This document shows, in pieces, positions 26,561 to 35,961 of a stretch of 64,000 nt of DNA. The DNA lies in assembly GCA_916048095.2 (NCBI GenBank), contig OU696570.1:13418020-13482019 (forward strand). Reading direction: 5' to 3'. A program made the translations under genes and the position numbers. The DNA comes from Sacculina carcini. Lineage: Eukaryota; Arthropoda; Thecostraca; Sacculinidae. The notes beneath the pieces are model-generated. The model had not been told where the DNA came from. It did no database searches and saw nothing but the letters and a program-made list of their open reading frames with translations. Each line of letters opens with the position of its first letter. The first letter of the stretch is position 1.

Positions 26561-27500
26561 ATAGACACAATACAGACATAGACAATATAATATAGACAAA
26601 AATACTGGAATTAATCATTATACTCATTAAAACATACCATTTGTGTATCTACATGTCTTATATAGTATTTAAACAACAAAATGAGCTGTTTGGGCTCAAC
26701 CTAGCATAATCATTCATATATTTTATCGGTAAATATAGGTGTAATGTTCAAATATGGAATGCAGGGAGGGTTTAAATGCTAGTGGATATATGATAGGTGT
26801 CATATTAGACTTGGAAGCCAACAAAAAAGCACAAAAAACATCTAGGATCTTTGCCTAGAATTATAATAATGTCTAGAATTATAATTAAAGTCACATGTCT
26901 AGAATTATAATGACGTGGACCAATAGGGATGAAAAACACCTATTCCTAAAACTATGCACGTAATACAATATGACAATTTATAGCAAAATTTTAAAGCTCA
27001 ATAATTAAATTGGACTTTTTTATGGATTTCATTTTTAGCTGTTTGATTTGTATTCCCTTTTCTATGAATTCACCCGCACGACGTGCAGGTTTAATTGCAG
27101 GTTATATCGGACTTAAGAGATAGCGGAATATATAACTTTGGCTGTAAATATTATAGCGGTAAAAGTAGAACAGTACTTGAGCAAATGATGTTGGGGAATG
27201 ATGTTGAGTTATAAATATATTTTGGAAACATTCTGATGAAAGTGTGTCACCATTTTTTATCATCATTATTGTTTGATTCGTGTTTGAACTCTGAATCATT
27301 CCGAACGACCGGCATGTTTAAATATGAGGCCATTTGAGGGAAAATAGTTTGCCAAAATATAAATATAAATATTCACATCCTGACATTTCTATTGGTTAAG
27401 ACTTTTCAAGGGTATACTATTTTTTTTTTAATTGTATTCCTTTTCCATTATGAACTGAATATGAGTTGCATTTTATGAATTGTTCCGCACAACGGGCGGG
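26561..27500. other. Unassigned stretch with G-block pieces
   Basis: Includes three spaced copies of TCTAGAATTATAAT (26856-26915), a stretch resembling 15880-15960 in reverse (AAACATACCATTTGTGTAT), a G-block piece with CATTCCCCAACATCATTTGC in reverse (27180-27210) and an inverted G-block end (CCGCACAACGGGCGGG, CTAG at ~27510). No gene. Confidence 0.45.
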
Positions 27501-29545
27501 TTCAAATGCTAGTGAATTATTAAAGAAAAGAGTAAACCCATAAAAAGTCTAAATTTCTATATTTTTATATAATTTTGACAAATAAGTTTGCCAAAACCGC
27601 CTCATATTTAAGCCTGCCCGTCGTGCTGAATAATTCAGAACTCAGACACAAAAAATTAAAAATGACTAAACTTTTTTATCATAATGTTTTCAAAATATAT
27701 TTATAACTTAACATCACCATCTAGCATTAAAACCCGCCCGTTGTGCAGAACAATAAATGAAGTAAAATAAATATTGAATTAATTAAAAACGATTAGATTA
27801 ATTTACAAAGAAAAAGTAAACCCATAAAAAGTCTTAACCAAGAGAAAAGTCTAAATATGAATGTTTTTATTTTAGATGTGGCAAAATATTTTCCCTCGAA
27901 CAGCCTCGTATTTAAACCAACCCGTCGTGCTGAACTATTAATGAAATAGAATGAATAAAAAAGCAAAAGGTTTATCCAAAAGAAAAATATAGATTTGCAA
28001 ATCAGATTAATTTAGATTATGATAATTTAGATTCTAAATAAATTTAGATTAATTCAGATTAGATGAATTGCAGATTAAATTCTTGTTTTCATTATTGACG
28101 AAGTTTTTTCCCTCAACACTGCTCAAATTCACACCCGTCCTTCGTGTGTAATAATTCAGAAGTATAACACTATCAAAACAATGAAACTTTCTGTCATCTC
28201 TATAATTCCAGATTAATGCTTCCGCTAAAACAGCATATGCATATAGTTGGCATTGCATGATATTGCAACCCTTATCCTTATGCAGCTTAAGCTTATGCAA
28301 CTTGAAATTAAACCAATTAAATTATACAGTAAAGTTCAGTAGTTTACTTTGTTCCCTGTAGCATTTTACCCGCCCGTCGTGCGGAACAATTCATGTGTAA
28401 ATATTGAGGACAATAAAGCATTTCTATTCAGTATAATGTATCATTAATTAAACTGTACGCAATAAAACCACACTATCAATACTTGAAGATAATATGATGC
28501 ATTATAAATTGTGATTGGGCTTCAGTGAAATTTAATCGGTGAATATTCCTGTGTAATCGCAAGTGCGCATAATAGCTGTCAAATTGGCAATATGTTTTTT
28601 TACTTACACCACCGTAACTTCCTTTAGGTACACTTTGGAGAATTAAAAATTATACCGTATTGTAGAAAACAACATTTCTAGCACGATGGTATAATTTATT
28701 TTGATGTGTAACAAATAGTTACTGAAAAATAGTATAAAAAAATATTTATTTTAGTCGCCCGGTTACAAGGTGAAATTTTGGATGTATTTGAGAATTTTGT
28801 CAATTTTATACATTCTGCCTATCATTTTTGGGTATAAAGTGTAGTCTATGGTGTAGAATACAAAGTTATGTACACAGTGGTATAATTTGCATAGCTGTGT
28901 CATTGCTGGGTTATGAGGAGTAGATAGCAGAATATTGACCAAAATATTTACGTTTTTCAGTTCTAATTTTGCCTTTTTGACTTTGTCATTTTGACTTCAC
29001 ACCGCCGTAACTTTTTTTTAATACACTCTGCGAAAGTATACCGTGCTTTAGAACACAAAATTCCCAGCACGATGGTATTATTTATTTAGATGTGTGATAT
29101 TTAGTTGCTGATAAATAGAGAAAAAGTAAAGAAAATCGGTCGCCCAGAGTTTAAATAAGATTTTGAATGTAGGTTGAAATTTTGTCATTTTTACATAATA
29201 AATAATTAATTTTTAGATTTAAATTATAATCTATCTTGTAGAACAGTAAATTTTCTACACAGTGGTATAATTTGTATAGCTGTACCATTGCTGATTTATG
29301 AGGAGTAAATGACGGAATATTGACCAACATTTTCGCATTTTGCAGGGTTCATTTTGTTTTTTCACCGCTGTAACTTTTTTTATTTTAATTCTTAAAATTT
29401 TAAATTTAACCTAACGTGTAGACAAGAGCATTTCCAACGTGATGGTATAAGTTGTTAGCGAGTAGCTTGCATAAAATGGACCAAGGAGGGGGGACAGACA
29501 GATACACAGACACACAGACAGAGGATCTGTTTTATATATATAGAT
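27501..29545 (-). mobile_element. Helitron-like element g (G-blocks plus array)
   Basis: G-blocks to about 28445, array entry at ~28460, about three diverged monomers, then CAGACACACAGACAGAGGAT and TATATATATAG at 29545. On the minus strand it starts A|TCTATATATAAAAC. Monomers here are more diverged than in arrays c, d and f. Confidence 0.65.
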
Positions 29546-29694
29546 GTAGTCAGCGTTCGAGTGTCAGCGTTTGAGTCAGCGTTCCTTAGTCAGCCCTCAA
29601 CTTTTTCCTTACCCCCACAACTTCCCTCCCCATCGCGCGTGTAATACACATTGTGTATATGCCAGTGAGCGAGTCATTGCATGTGTGTTCTTAC

Positions 29695-30494
29695 TAGAAA
29701 TGCGACCTAAAAAACGATGTTTTTTTATGAAAAAACGTTTTGTTTTGGCAAAAAAACTTGACCAAAAAATACGTTTTTTTGTTTTTTTTGAAGAGTCATG
29801 CAAAGAATTCAAATTATGTAAATTATATATTTGGGATGTTAAATGAATTTTTTTTCTCAACATATATGTAATTTATGCTATTAGTGGCCCTATCAAATAT
29901 AATTATCATTAGATATGCACAATTAAATTGTTATGTGTCTGAAAGTCGTAATATAATAGTTTGCACGGTACTGTGCGGCACTTCTATGTACAGTAAAACG
30001 CTAGACCAGCCAATTAACTTGTCTTGTTCTGCTGTCAACATTTTCTTAATCTGTACATTAATAAAACGAGTTATATAAACATCATTTCATTTTTTCATAA
30101 AAACCACGGTTTCTTTAAAAATAAACACATAATTACTCAATGAATTTGTTTTGTTCTGCTGACAAATTACTTCAAATATCCACATCAGTAACACCATCTT
30201 CAAAAAAACATGGGTTTTCTCAATGAGAAAACCTAAGCCACCGGAACCGGATGCACTTTCAAACAGTCTCCTGGGATATATATTGATGAATATTTTTGTT
30301 TTTCATACTATTATCAAATTATCTTTGAAATAAGAAATGTAAAGATGTGCAAAACATCAATGAAACTCATTTCTATCTACTAAAATCCTACATCCGATGA
30401 CAATTGGGGCTAATTCTAAAAAAAATAAGAAAAAAAAACATGTTTCTTGCATCACAAAAACCGCATCCAAACAAACACGTTTTTTGCATCTCTA
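29695..30494. mobile_element. hAT-like non-autonomous element with 8-bp target duplication
   Basis: An exact 8-bp direct repeat GTTCTTAC flanks it (29687-29694; 30495-30502). Termini are TAGAAATGC and GCATCTCTA, imperfect inverted repeats matching the TAGNG start and 8-bp duplication usual for hAT elements. The interior has runs of A or T (29710-29790, 30420-30450) and repeated AAAACACG/ACGTTTT phrases, with no transposase. Another GTTCTTACTAGTT lies directly downstream (30508), so the target was already repetitive. Confidence 0.75.
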
Positions 30495-30539
30495 GTTCTT
30501 ACTAGTTGTTCTTACTAGTTGTCTTCGCAGGAATGGGTC

Positions 30540-30925
30540 AGAGGCTCGTGACTGCCGCCTTCCAGCTGTCTTCTTAAACAGTTGTGTCGTTGGTTGGTGT
30601 ACTATGTCGCTTGGCATCCTGTTCCATCCATCTACTACTCTGATTGGGAAACTATATTTTTGGATGTCCTTTTTAATCCTGCGTTTTTGTAGACCAAAGT
30701 TTTGATTCCTATTAGATTTTTAATATTGAAACAACCCCCGATTTTCCATTATTTCCTTCCCCGTAAGACATCTATAAACTGAGATTAAATCCCCTCTAAC
30801 TCTCCTATCTTCTAGCGTTGTCAAACCTCACTTTTAATCTGTCGAAATATGCCAAATGTTTGATGCTTCCTAATATTTTTGTTGCTGATTTCTGTACCTT
30901 CTCCAGTTTATTAATATGTTTTTGT
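30540..30925 (-). pseudogene. LINE reverse transcriptase, C-terminal fragment
   Basis: Read leftward from 30925 it gives LEKVQKSATKILGSIKHLAY, then RRVRGDLISVYRCLTGKE, then IRVVDGWNRMPSDIV. This is the thumb/C-terminal tail I associate with CR1/L2/Rex-type LINE ORF2 proteins that end just after an RR.RGDLI segment. Frames change several times, so it is decayed. No RT catalytic motif remains. It lies between two hAT-like elements. Confidence 0.7.
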
Positions 30926-30977
30926 ATGTTGTGTGTGTGTATGTGTGTGAGTGTGTATGTGTATGTGTGTATGTGTG

Positions 30978-31229
30978 CAGAGCCGTATCAACTGCCCCCG
31001 TATCCCCGGCCGGGGGGGCCGAATGTTGAGGGGCCCCGTTGCTTCACGTATGATATAAAAATTTGTCATATTTATTATGTATAGCCTTTACCTTTTTGCT
31101 AAGATGTTTCCACCTGAGCTTGTATTATGTGATTATGCCAAATATATAAATTCATTATTTGGTGCCTAATTTATAATGGAGCCCCAAGTGATGCTTCGGG
31201 GAGCCCCATAAGTCCTCGCAGCGGCTCTG
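30978..31229. mobile_element. hAT-like MITE (252 bp) with 8-bp target duplication
   Basis: Starts CAGAGCCGTATC, ends GCGGCTCTG (terminal inverted repeat CAGAGCCG), and is flanked by TATGTGTG on both sides (30970-30977; 31230-31237). The GC-rich start (31000-31035, CCGGCCGGGGGGGCC) stands out from the AT-rich setting. Because the target is a GTGTAT microsatellite, the duplication alone is weaker evidence than usual; with the CAGNG terminus it is good. Confidence 0.75.
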
Positions 31230-31261
31230 TATGTGTGTGTGTGTGGGATGTATGTACCCAA

Positions 31262-31475
31262 TTGAAAGCGCAAAAGCATGCATGTCTACGCGCATGCGTT
31301 GTGCTGGCATGTGTTTTCGTAGATGGCAGTTGTAGTTCAGTCTGCACCAAGGCTTGGTCGAGTGGAACCGACTTGCCGAATTCAATCGACTGCTGTACTC
31401 CGTCCTGCACGCGACGCCGCACATATTCCTTGTCAAGTTCGGTCTGCAACACGCAAATATGCTGCAAAACGTAAG
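31262..31475 (-). other. Exon-like open stretch of unknown origin
   Basis: On the minus strand TTTTGCAG precedes an open frame beginning about 31463: HICVLQTELDKEYVRRRVQD and onward, with balanced amino-acid use unlike neighbouring repeat frames, fading after ~31300. The same sequence on the + strand ends AAAAC|GTAAGT, a good splice-donor match. I do not recognise it; it could be a host exon, a captured exon or part of an old element. Confidence 0.25.
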
Positions 31476-31539
31476 TACGGGTAAACGTAACTCGTGCAAT
31501 ACTTTAACCAGTATATATACAATCAATACTTGAATCTAT

Positions 31540-31542
<3 letters not shown>

Positions 31543-31612
<70 letters not shown>
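31543..31612. repeat. (TA)n microsatellite
   Basis: TA run upstream of the Penelope-like composite. Confidence 0.95.
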
Positions 31613-31613
<1 letters not shown>

Positions 31614-31676
31614 ATATATGAGTGAGTCCAATGTGCCAAACTCGATATAGATATAGAAAATAACTATATGCGATTG

Positions 31677-31680
<4 letters not shown>

Positions 31681-31757
<77 letters not shown>
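31681..31757. repeat. (TA)n microsatellite
   Basis: TA run close to the left Penelope-like arm; a shorter TA run follows the right arm at 33054-33082. Confidence 0.95.
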
Positions 31758-31760
<3 letters not shown>

Positions 31761-31780
31761 GTTGGTGTAGCCAGGTAGAA

Positions 31781-32162
31781 TATTCTCTCTCAAACAAACG
31801 AGATTAAAATCGATTGCGCATTCGCAGTTGACTAATTTTTTCCGCGTTGTTTCGATATTCCTTGCGAGTTGCTGGTCTCTTTTGTCAAGTCTGTTCAGCA
31901 ATTGACCGATGTTTTGCTGGCGTAATATATCGGAGTTAACTATCTCCATTCTCACACACTGGTAGACATTGGTGGTATTTATTCCTCGAGACGTCTTTCG
32001 GCTAACATTAGCCATCTTCAGGAGTTACACTGACCAGAAATTCAAATTACAGTGCTAAGATACAATACAAAACATGAAATCGTTAAACACGTGATTAAAT
32101 ATACAGGGTACCTCTCATGCGACAACAGTTGAAATCTAACAATTAAAACACAATACAATTAT
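31781..32162 (-). mobile_element. Penelope-like arm (pLTR plus ORF start), left
   Basis: 382 bp, reverse complement of 32674-33055 with very few mismatches. On the minus strand it carries a hammerhead-like motif, then an open frame starting at the ATG in that motif (32015): [20 protein letters not shown], ...[17 protein letters not shown]... and [21 protein letters not shown]. The last part resembles the N-terminal region of Penelope-like reverse transcriptases (a Leu/Cys-rich segment before the RT). The frame then enters (TA)n. The RT itself is absent. Confidence 0.75.
31985..32024 (-). ncRNA. Hammerhead-ribozyme-like motif, left copy
   Basis: On the minus strand: CTC, core CTGAAGA (fits CUGANGA), one unpaired T, helix II GGCTA/TAGCC with loop ATGT, core GAAA, helix III AGA/TCT around CG, C at the cleavage position, then GAG pairing with the first CTC. 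All core positions of a type I hammerhead are present; the extra T after the core and the 3-bp helices I and III are weak points. Hammerheads in Penelope-like elements are known; activity here is inferred. Confidence 0.65.
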
Positions 32163-32284
32163 TACATGAAAGATATATATACATATATACACATATATCC
32201 ACACACATACATATAGATGCATGCATATACACACAAACATATACATACATACACACACATACATATACATATATATCGGCGTCG

Positions 32285-32662
32285 TCACGCTTGTGCTGCA
32301 GCAAGGGCACACCCAGTCGGCTCAGACCGTGGGGCTTTCTGAGTCGGTAAAATGCCGTTTTCTTCAACTTGCACGTTCATGGCTGGTCTCAAGTTGGTGA
32401 TGTAAATTGCTTCAAGCAGTTTCAGACGCCGTATGTCACGTTCTTGGTCAATGATTTCTGTGCTTTCTACTATCTGCTCCCTATTGATCTTTTGTTTGTG
32501 CACCGAGATGTTGTGCTTTTGGATTGCACCATTGCTGAGGTGGCACGTCAGCCGTCGCGACAGCGTTGTGGTCGTCATACCGATGTATGAATGAGGCCCA
32601 CACTCCTCATTTGGACAGGTGTATCGGTATACGACATGGTGCTGCTGCAACTTGCTGGGCAT
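32285..32662 (-). pseudogene. Penelope-like GIY-YIG endonuclease, C-terminal fragment
   Basis: 126 codons. VVYRYTCPNEECGPHSYIGMT is the Penelope-type GIY-YIG signature (the GIY strand degenerate as VVY, YIG intact, with a CPNEEC cysteine pair). Then come the conserved Arg (LSRRLTCHL), the HN pair in QKHNISVHKQ, the catalytic-type Glu in LLEAIYI and the closing Asn in NLRPAMNVQ. This domain nicks target DNA for retrotransposition. The RT that should precede it is missing: the frame starts ~12 bp from the inverted right arm. It is followed on the minus strand by ~120 bp with ATACATA repeats and then the left arm, the order expected when one element's 3' end abuts the next pLTR. Confidence 0.8.
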
Positions 32663-32673
32663 AATTGTTGGGC

Positions 32674-33050
32674 ATAATTGTATTGTGTTTTAATTGTTAG
32701 ATTTCAACTGTTGTCGCATGAGAGGTACCCTGTATATTTAATCACGTGTTTAACGATTTCATGTTTTGTATTGTATCTTAGCACTGTAATTTGAATTTCT
32801 GGTCAGTGTAACTCCTGAAGATGGCTAATGTTAGCCGAAAGACGTCTCGAGGAATAAATACCACCAATGTCTACCAGTGTGTGAGAATGGAGATAGTTAA
32901 CTCCGATATATTTCGCCAGCAAAACATCGGTCAATTGCTGAACAGACTTGACAAAAGAGACCAGCAACTCGCAAGGAATATCGAAACAACGCGGAAAAAA
33001 TTAGTCAACTGCGAATGCGCAATCGATTTTAATCTCGTTTGTTTGAGAGA

Positions 33051-33055
<5 letters not shown>
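32674..33055 (+). mobile_element. Penelope-like arm (pLTR plus ORF start), right, inverted
   Basis: Inverted counterpart of 31781-32162, carrying the same ribozyme-like motif and the same open frame (from 32821), differing at one residue early in the frame (ILRQ against IFRQ). It runs into (TA)n at 33054. Downstream, GAGTCGAATGTGCCAGACTC (33087-33106) resembles 31623-31642 in direct orientation, which suggests related flanks. Confidence 0.75.
32812..32851 (+). ncRNA. Hammerhead-ribozyme-like motif, right copy
   Basis: Same elements as the left copy: CTC 32812-32814; CTGAAGA 32815-32821; T 32822; helix II 32823-32827 with 32832-32836; GAAA 32837-32840; helix III 32840-32842 with 32845-32847; predicted cleavage after C32848; GAG 32849-32851. 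The ATG of the downstream frame (32821) overlaps the core. Confidence 0.65.
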
Positions 33056-33084
<29 letters not shown>

Positions 33085-33229
33085 TATGAGTCGAATGTGC
33101 CAGACTCTTACACCCTTTCTCGCTCGTCCACTGTGAGGTTCGAACCGTTTTGGCCAACGCTCAGCGGTCTAAATAAGATGCGATGAATATCGACGTTGGC
33201 TAAAATGTCGAGTGCATCTAACTGTGGCG

Positions 33230-33560
33230 TAGCCAGTGACAGAAAGTTTAGCGGGTGATCATGTTTAGTCAATCTTTCCTCAATTGTATGGAGTTCAGTG
33301 GTTTTCAGGATTGTGAACGATTAAACGTAACATTCGAAGACGTATTAGTCTTATCGTGTATTTGCATTTTCAAATTTCGCACGTTCTTTATAGTTCCGTA
33401 TAGAACAGCGGATGAGGCACACAAAATGGCCAAATTGTGCACTTTTGAGTAAAAGCAAGAGACTTTGCATGGTGATTCTTCATCCAACATGAATTAAATT
33501 TAGAAATGGAGGCATTTAAAAAAACATTTTCAAGATGGCGTCCAAACAAAGATGGCTGTC
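33230..33560 (+). repeat. Left long terminal inverted repeat of the XPG/CXC transposon
   Basis: Starts near TAGCCAGTGACAG and matches 36913-37221 in reverse complement: GTGACAGAAAGTT, GTGATCAT, GTTCAGTGGTTTTCA, AAATTGTGCACTT, GTAAAAGCA, GAAATGGAGGCAT, CAAGATGG, ATGGCTG. Identity is partial, with a ~75 bp segment (about 33330-33430) that differs between arms. Inner and outer limits are approximate. Confidence 0.75.
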
Positions 33561-33789
33561 ATGCAAAAATCAAGATTGTTCATGGAATGCGAATTATTAA
33601 TGTCTTTCTGATAAATATCTGAGAACTTATACTTTTAATTTAGAGAAAAACATTTATTTTATCAAAAAATATATTTTGATTATATTTTCATATATTTTTT
33701 CACACTATAGATCAACACAACATAAGCACAACACCAAAACAGGCCAAGTGTTACTTTTAAAAAGCTGGACATGTTTGAAAACTCTTCAA

Positions 33790-35961
33790 TCAACAATTAG
33801 CTGCACATTTGCAGAGATCAGTGCATTTCAGAGAAGCACTTCGGCATTTGCATCGACCATGACAACCTTTTGTGCAACCGCAACGCAACAGTTCGACACA
33901 CGCTGCAGAAGCTGGAGCCAAGGTCGACCACAATGGTGTCCAGGTGATAGTTGTGTCAGACTGCACCTTGTTCCATCCCCATAAGGATGGATCAGGATAT
34001 TGTGTTAGAGCTATTAACGCCTGGCCCCAAATATGCCCAGCTTGGTATACTGCTCTTCGTACATGCTGAGTAAGGGCTGCTTGTGTTGGTGGGATGTTCT
34101 CTATTGTGCGACTTTTCCGAGTAAACTGAATTCGCCGAACATCATTGACTTCTGTGGTAGCTGAAGTTCTGTCATACAACAATATAACAAAACGTTCAAG
34201 TTCAGCATAGTGCGAATCAGAAATATCTCGTCGAGGGTTGGATGCCAGGCTAGCAAATGTCGTTGTGATGTGTTTATATGTTTGCCAGAGTTGCCAGGTC
34301 TTTTTCTTGCCTACACCATTCATTGCAGAAACTGTGTCACATCCTGTGATACTGTGAAACAGTGGAAGACCAGTGCACTCCTGTGGACCGAGAGCCATGG
34401 CTATTTCATGAACAGGAATGAAACGCTTTGTTTTTCCTGTTCCAAAGTCAATCCATAATTCTTGTGGTTTGATGGTTGCAAAGTGAGCAGTGGCCAACAC
34501 TACAACGTCCGTATCTACAGTTCTCATGGAGATCTTTTGAAAGCCATGTCTGACAGCACGTGCAGTGTGCAACAACAAGCGGGTGTCGGCCTCCTTGTGT
34601 GTACAAGGTGATATTTCTTTAACAGCAATATCTTCCTTGTTGGTCAATACCCTTGTGCATAATGTCACCACGACAAGCTCTTGAACTTCAAGGGACACAG
34701 TCGCATCTGACAAAAACTGAAACAATTCTGTCTTGTTCATACTGTTCTTTAGAAATTCAATCCACTTTCTTAGAACTGTATTGTTTGGTGCCACTCGTCG
34801 CCTTGTACCAGTTCCTCGCTTGTCCCTGGCATCATATTTAAGACTGTCCTGATGATAGACATCCCATACAAGGTCCAGTCTGTGGCAAGTGGTCAGTACT
34901 CTTTGGATGAAGGGGAGGAAGATCTTGGAAGCATACTCAGCAAAGGTCCGGCAATTTTTTGGGATCAGAAAGTGCACAACAGCAGGAACATCTAGCATAA
35001 CCGCATCAATTTCAGGAGCAGCATCACTGGGCATTGCCAGGTCCTTCAAGCAATTTAACAGCAGGCTTTTGTTTGAAGGACGCAGTTTTCCAAATTGACT
35101 AAGTGCAGGGGGATAGACTTGATTTTCATGGGAAAAGAATTCCTCAAATGACCCTTCTCGAGACTGACTAGCAATGTAGAGTCGTGCAATTAAGTTACAA
35201 CCTTGTTTCAAAGAAGATACCCGAGTAGAGGCCGTGCTTTTCTCAACTGTCGGCCTTGATATCAGCGGAAAGTTGTTCCTCTTGATTGAATCTGACAATA
35301 GTTTTGATCTGTTGATAATTCTCTCATTGACAAATGTGTTGTACTGCTCAATGCCAGATTGGTTAATCTGGTAGAGTGTCTTCGTCACAGAGTTATCAAT
35401 GATGTCTCCTGAAAAGAGAACAACCAGTTCTGAAGTTTCATCGTCAAAAGGATTTCCACCCTTCTGAATACTCTGAGCAATTTTCTTGACATCTGACACA
35501 CACGTTGATTGGACTTTCTCATGTTCCTCGTGATGCTGGAACTGTGTTCTTGTAGGAGAATAGCAGTCAATGGCACTTTCAAAATCTACAATAATTCTAG
35601 CTATTTCGGGTCCACCGACAGTCCACCTTCTCAAAGCAGCGGCATTTTCTGTGAGCCCAATGGCCCCTCCCTCACCTTTTACCAAAGCATTATTTTGTTC
35701 ATGCGCTTGATCGATCGACATTCCTGAAAATCGATTACATGTCTTCCAGACCACAAAATTTCCTTGCTTGAACTGTCGGAATACTTCTGGATCAGTGGTG
35801 TGAAGGTTGGTCATATCCCTGATGTGAATGGGTAGCCACCGTGGATAGTTGTGATGGTCAAGAGCAAAAAACCAAGGAGCAATCTGGATTAGAGACTGAA
35901 GGTAGAGTTCAAAATTTTCCTCTCGCAATGACCTGACAAACAAAAGCAAGGTGAGTTCCAT
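33790..35961 (-). CDS. Transposon protein: XPG/FEN1-type nuclease with C-terminal CXC domain
   Basis: 723 codons, uninterrupted. Residues 1-130 (RSLREENFELYLQSL, DQAHEQNNALVKGEGG, ALRRWTVGGPEIAR) belong to a protein type I know as abundant and uncharacterised in invertebrate genomes. Residues 360-560 match FEN1/XPG order and spacing: D367 in VWDVYHQDSLK...R.KR (like FEN1 VFDG..), E457/D459 in HKEADTRLLLHTA (like EAEA), D483/D485 in VDTDVVVLA (like DMD), and D542 in ITGCDTVSAMNGVGKKKTW (like GCDY with the helix-hairpin-helix). Residues 692-723 are a CXC-type cysteine cluster (CGCTKGCHGRCKC...CKCAANC), a DNA-binding fold in tesmin/TSO1 proteins. The start Met is internal; related coding continues upstream through stops. 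It is flanked by long inverted repeats. The role, probably cutting branched DNA during transposition, is inferred; an Academ-like relationship is possible. Confidence 0.75.
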   Translation of the reverse strand: MELTLLLFVRSLREENFELYLQSLIQIAPWFFALDHHNYPRWLPIHIRDMTNLHTTDPEVFRQFKQGNFVVWKTCNRFSGMSIDQAHEQNNALVKGEGGAIGLTENAAALRRWTVGGPEIARIIVDFESAIDCYSPTRTQFQHHEEHEKVQSTCVSDVKKIAQSIQKGGNPFDDETSELVVLFSGDIIDNSVTKTLYQINQSGIEQYNTFVNERIINRSKLLSDSIKRNNFPLISRPTVEKSTASTRVSSLKQGCNLIARLYIASQSREGSFEEFFSHENQVYPPALSQFGKLRPSNKSLLLNCLKDLAMPSDAAPEIDAVMLDVPAVVHFLIPKNCRTFAEYASKIFLPFIQRVLTTCHRLDLVWDVYHQDSLKYDARDKRGTGTRRRVAPNNTVLRKWIEFLKNSMNKTELFQFLSDATVSLEVQELVVVTLCTRVLTNKEDIAVKEISPCTHKEADTRLLLHTARAVRHGFQKISMRTVDTDVVVLATAHFATIKPQELWIDFGTGKTKRFIPVHEIAMALGPQECTGLPLFHSITGCDTVSAMNGVGKKKTWQLWQTYKHITTTFASLASNPRRDISDSHYAELERFVILLYDRTSATTEVNDVRRIQFTRKSRTIENIPPTQAALTQHVRRAVYQAGHIWGQALIALTQYPDPSLWGWNKVQSDTTITWTPLWSTLAPASAACVELLRCGCTKGCHGRCKCRSASLKCTDLCKCAANC

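Noticed and set aside
29571-29846. 91-codon frame as a host gene
   Set aside because: Crosses the left edge and 8-bp duplication of a hAT-like element and depends on A/T runs.
31616-32015. Long frame rich in Tyr-Ile repeats as a membrane protein
   Set aside because: It is (TA)n translated; only the first ~80 residues (Penelope arm) are meaningful.
33137-33146. tRNA-type B box GGTTCGAACC beside TGGCC...AGCGGTCTAA
   Set aside because: The A-box-like sequence lies on the wrong side and no cloverleaf could be drawn; GGTTCGAACC is a self-complementary 10-mer. Could be a SINE scrap at most.
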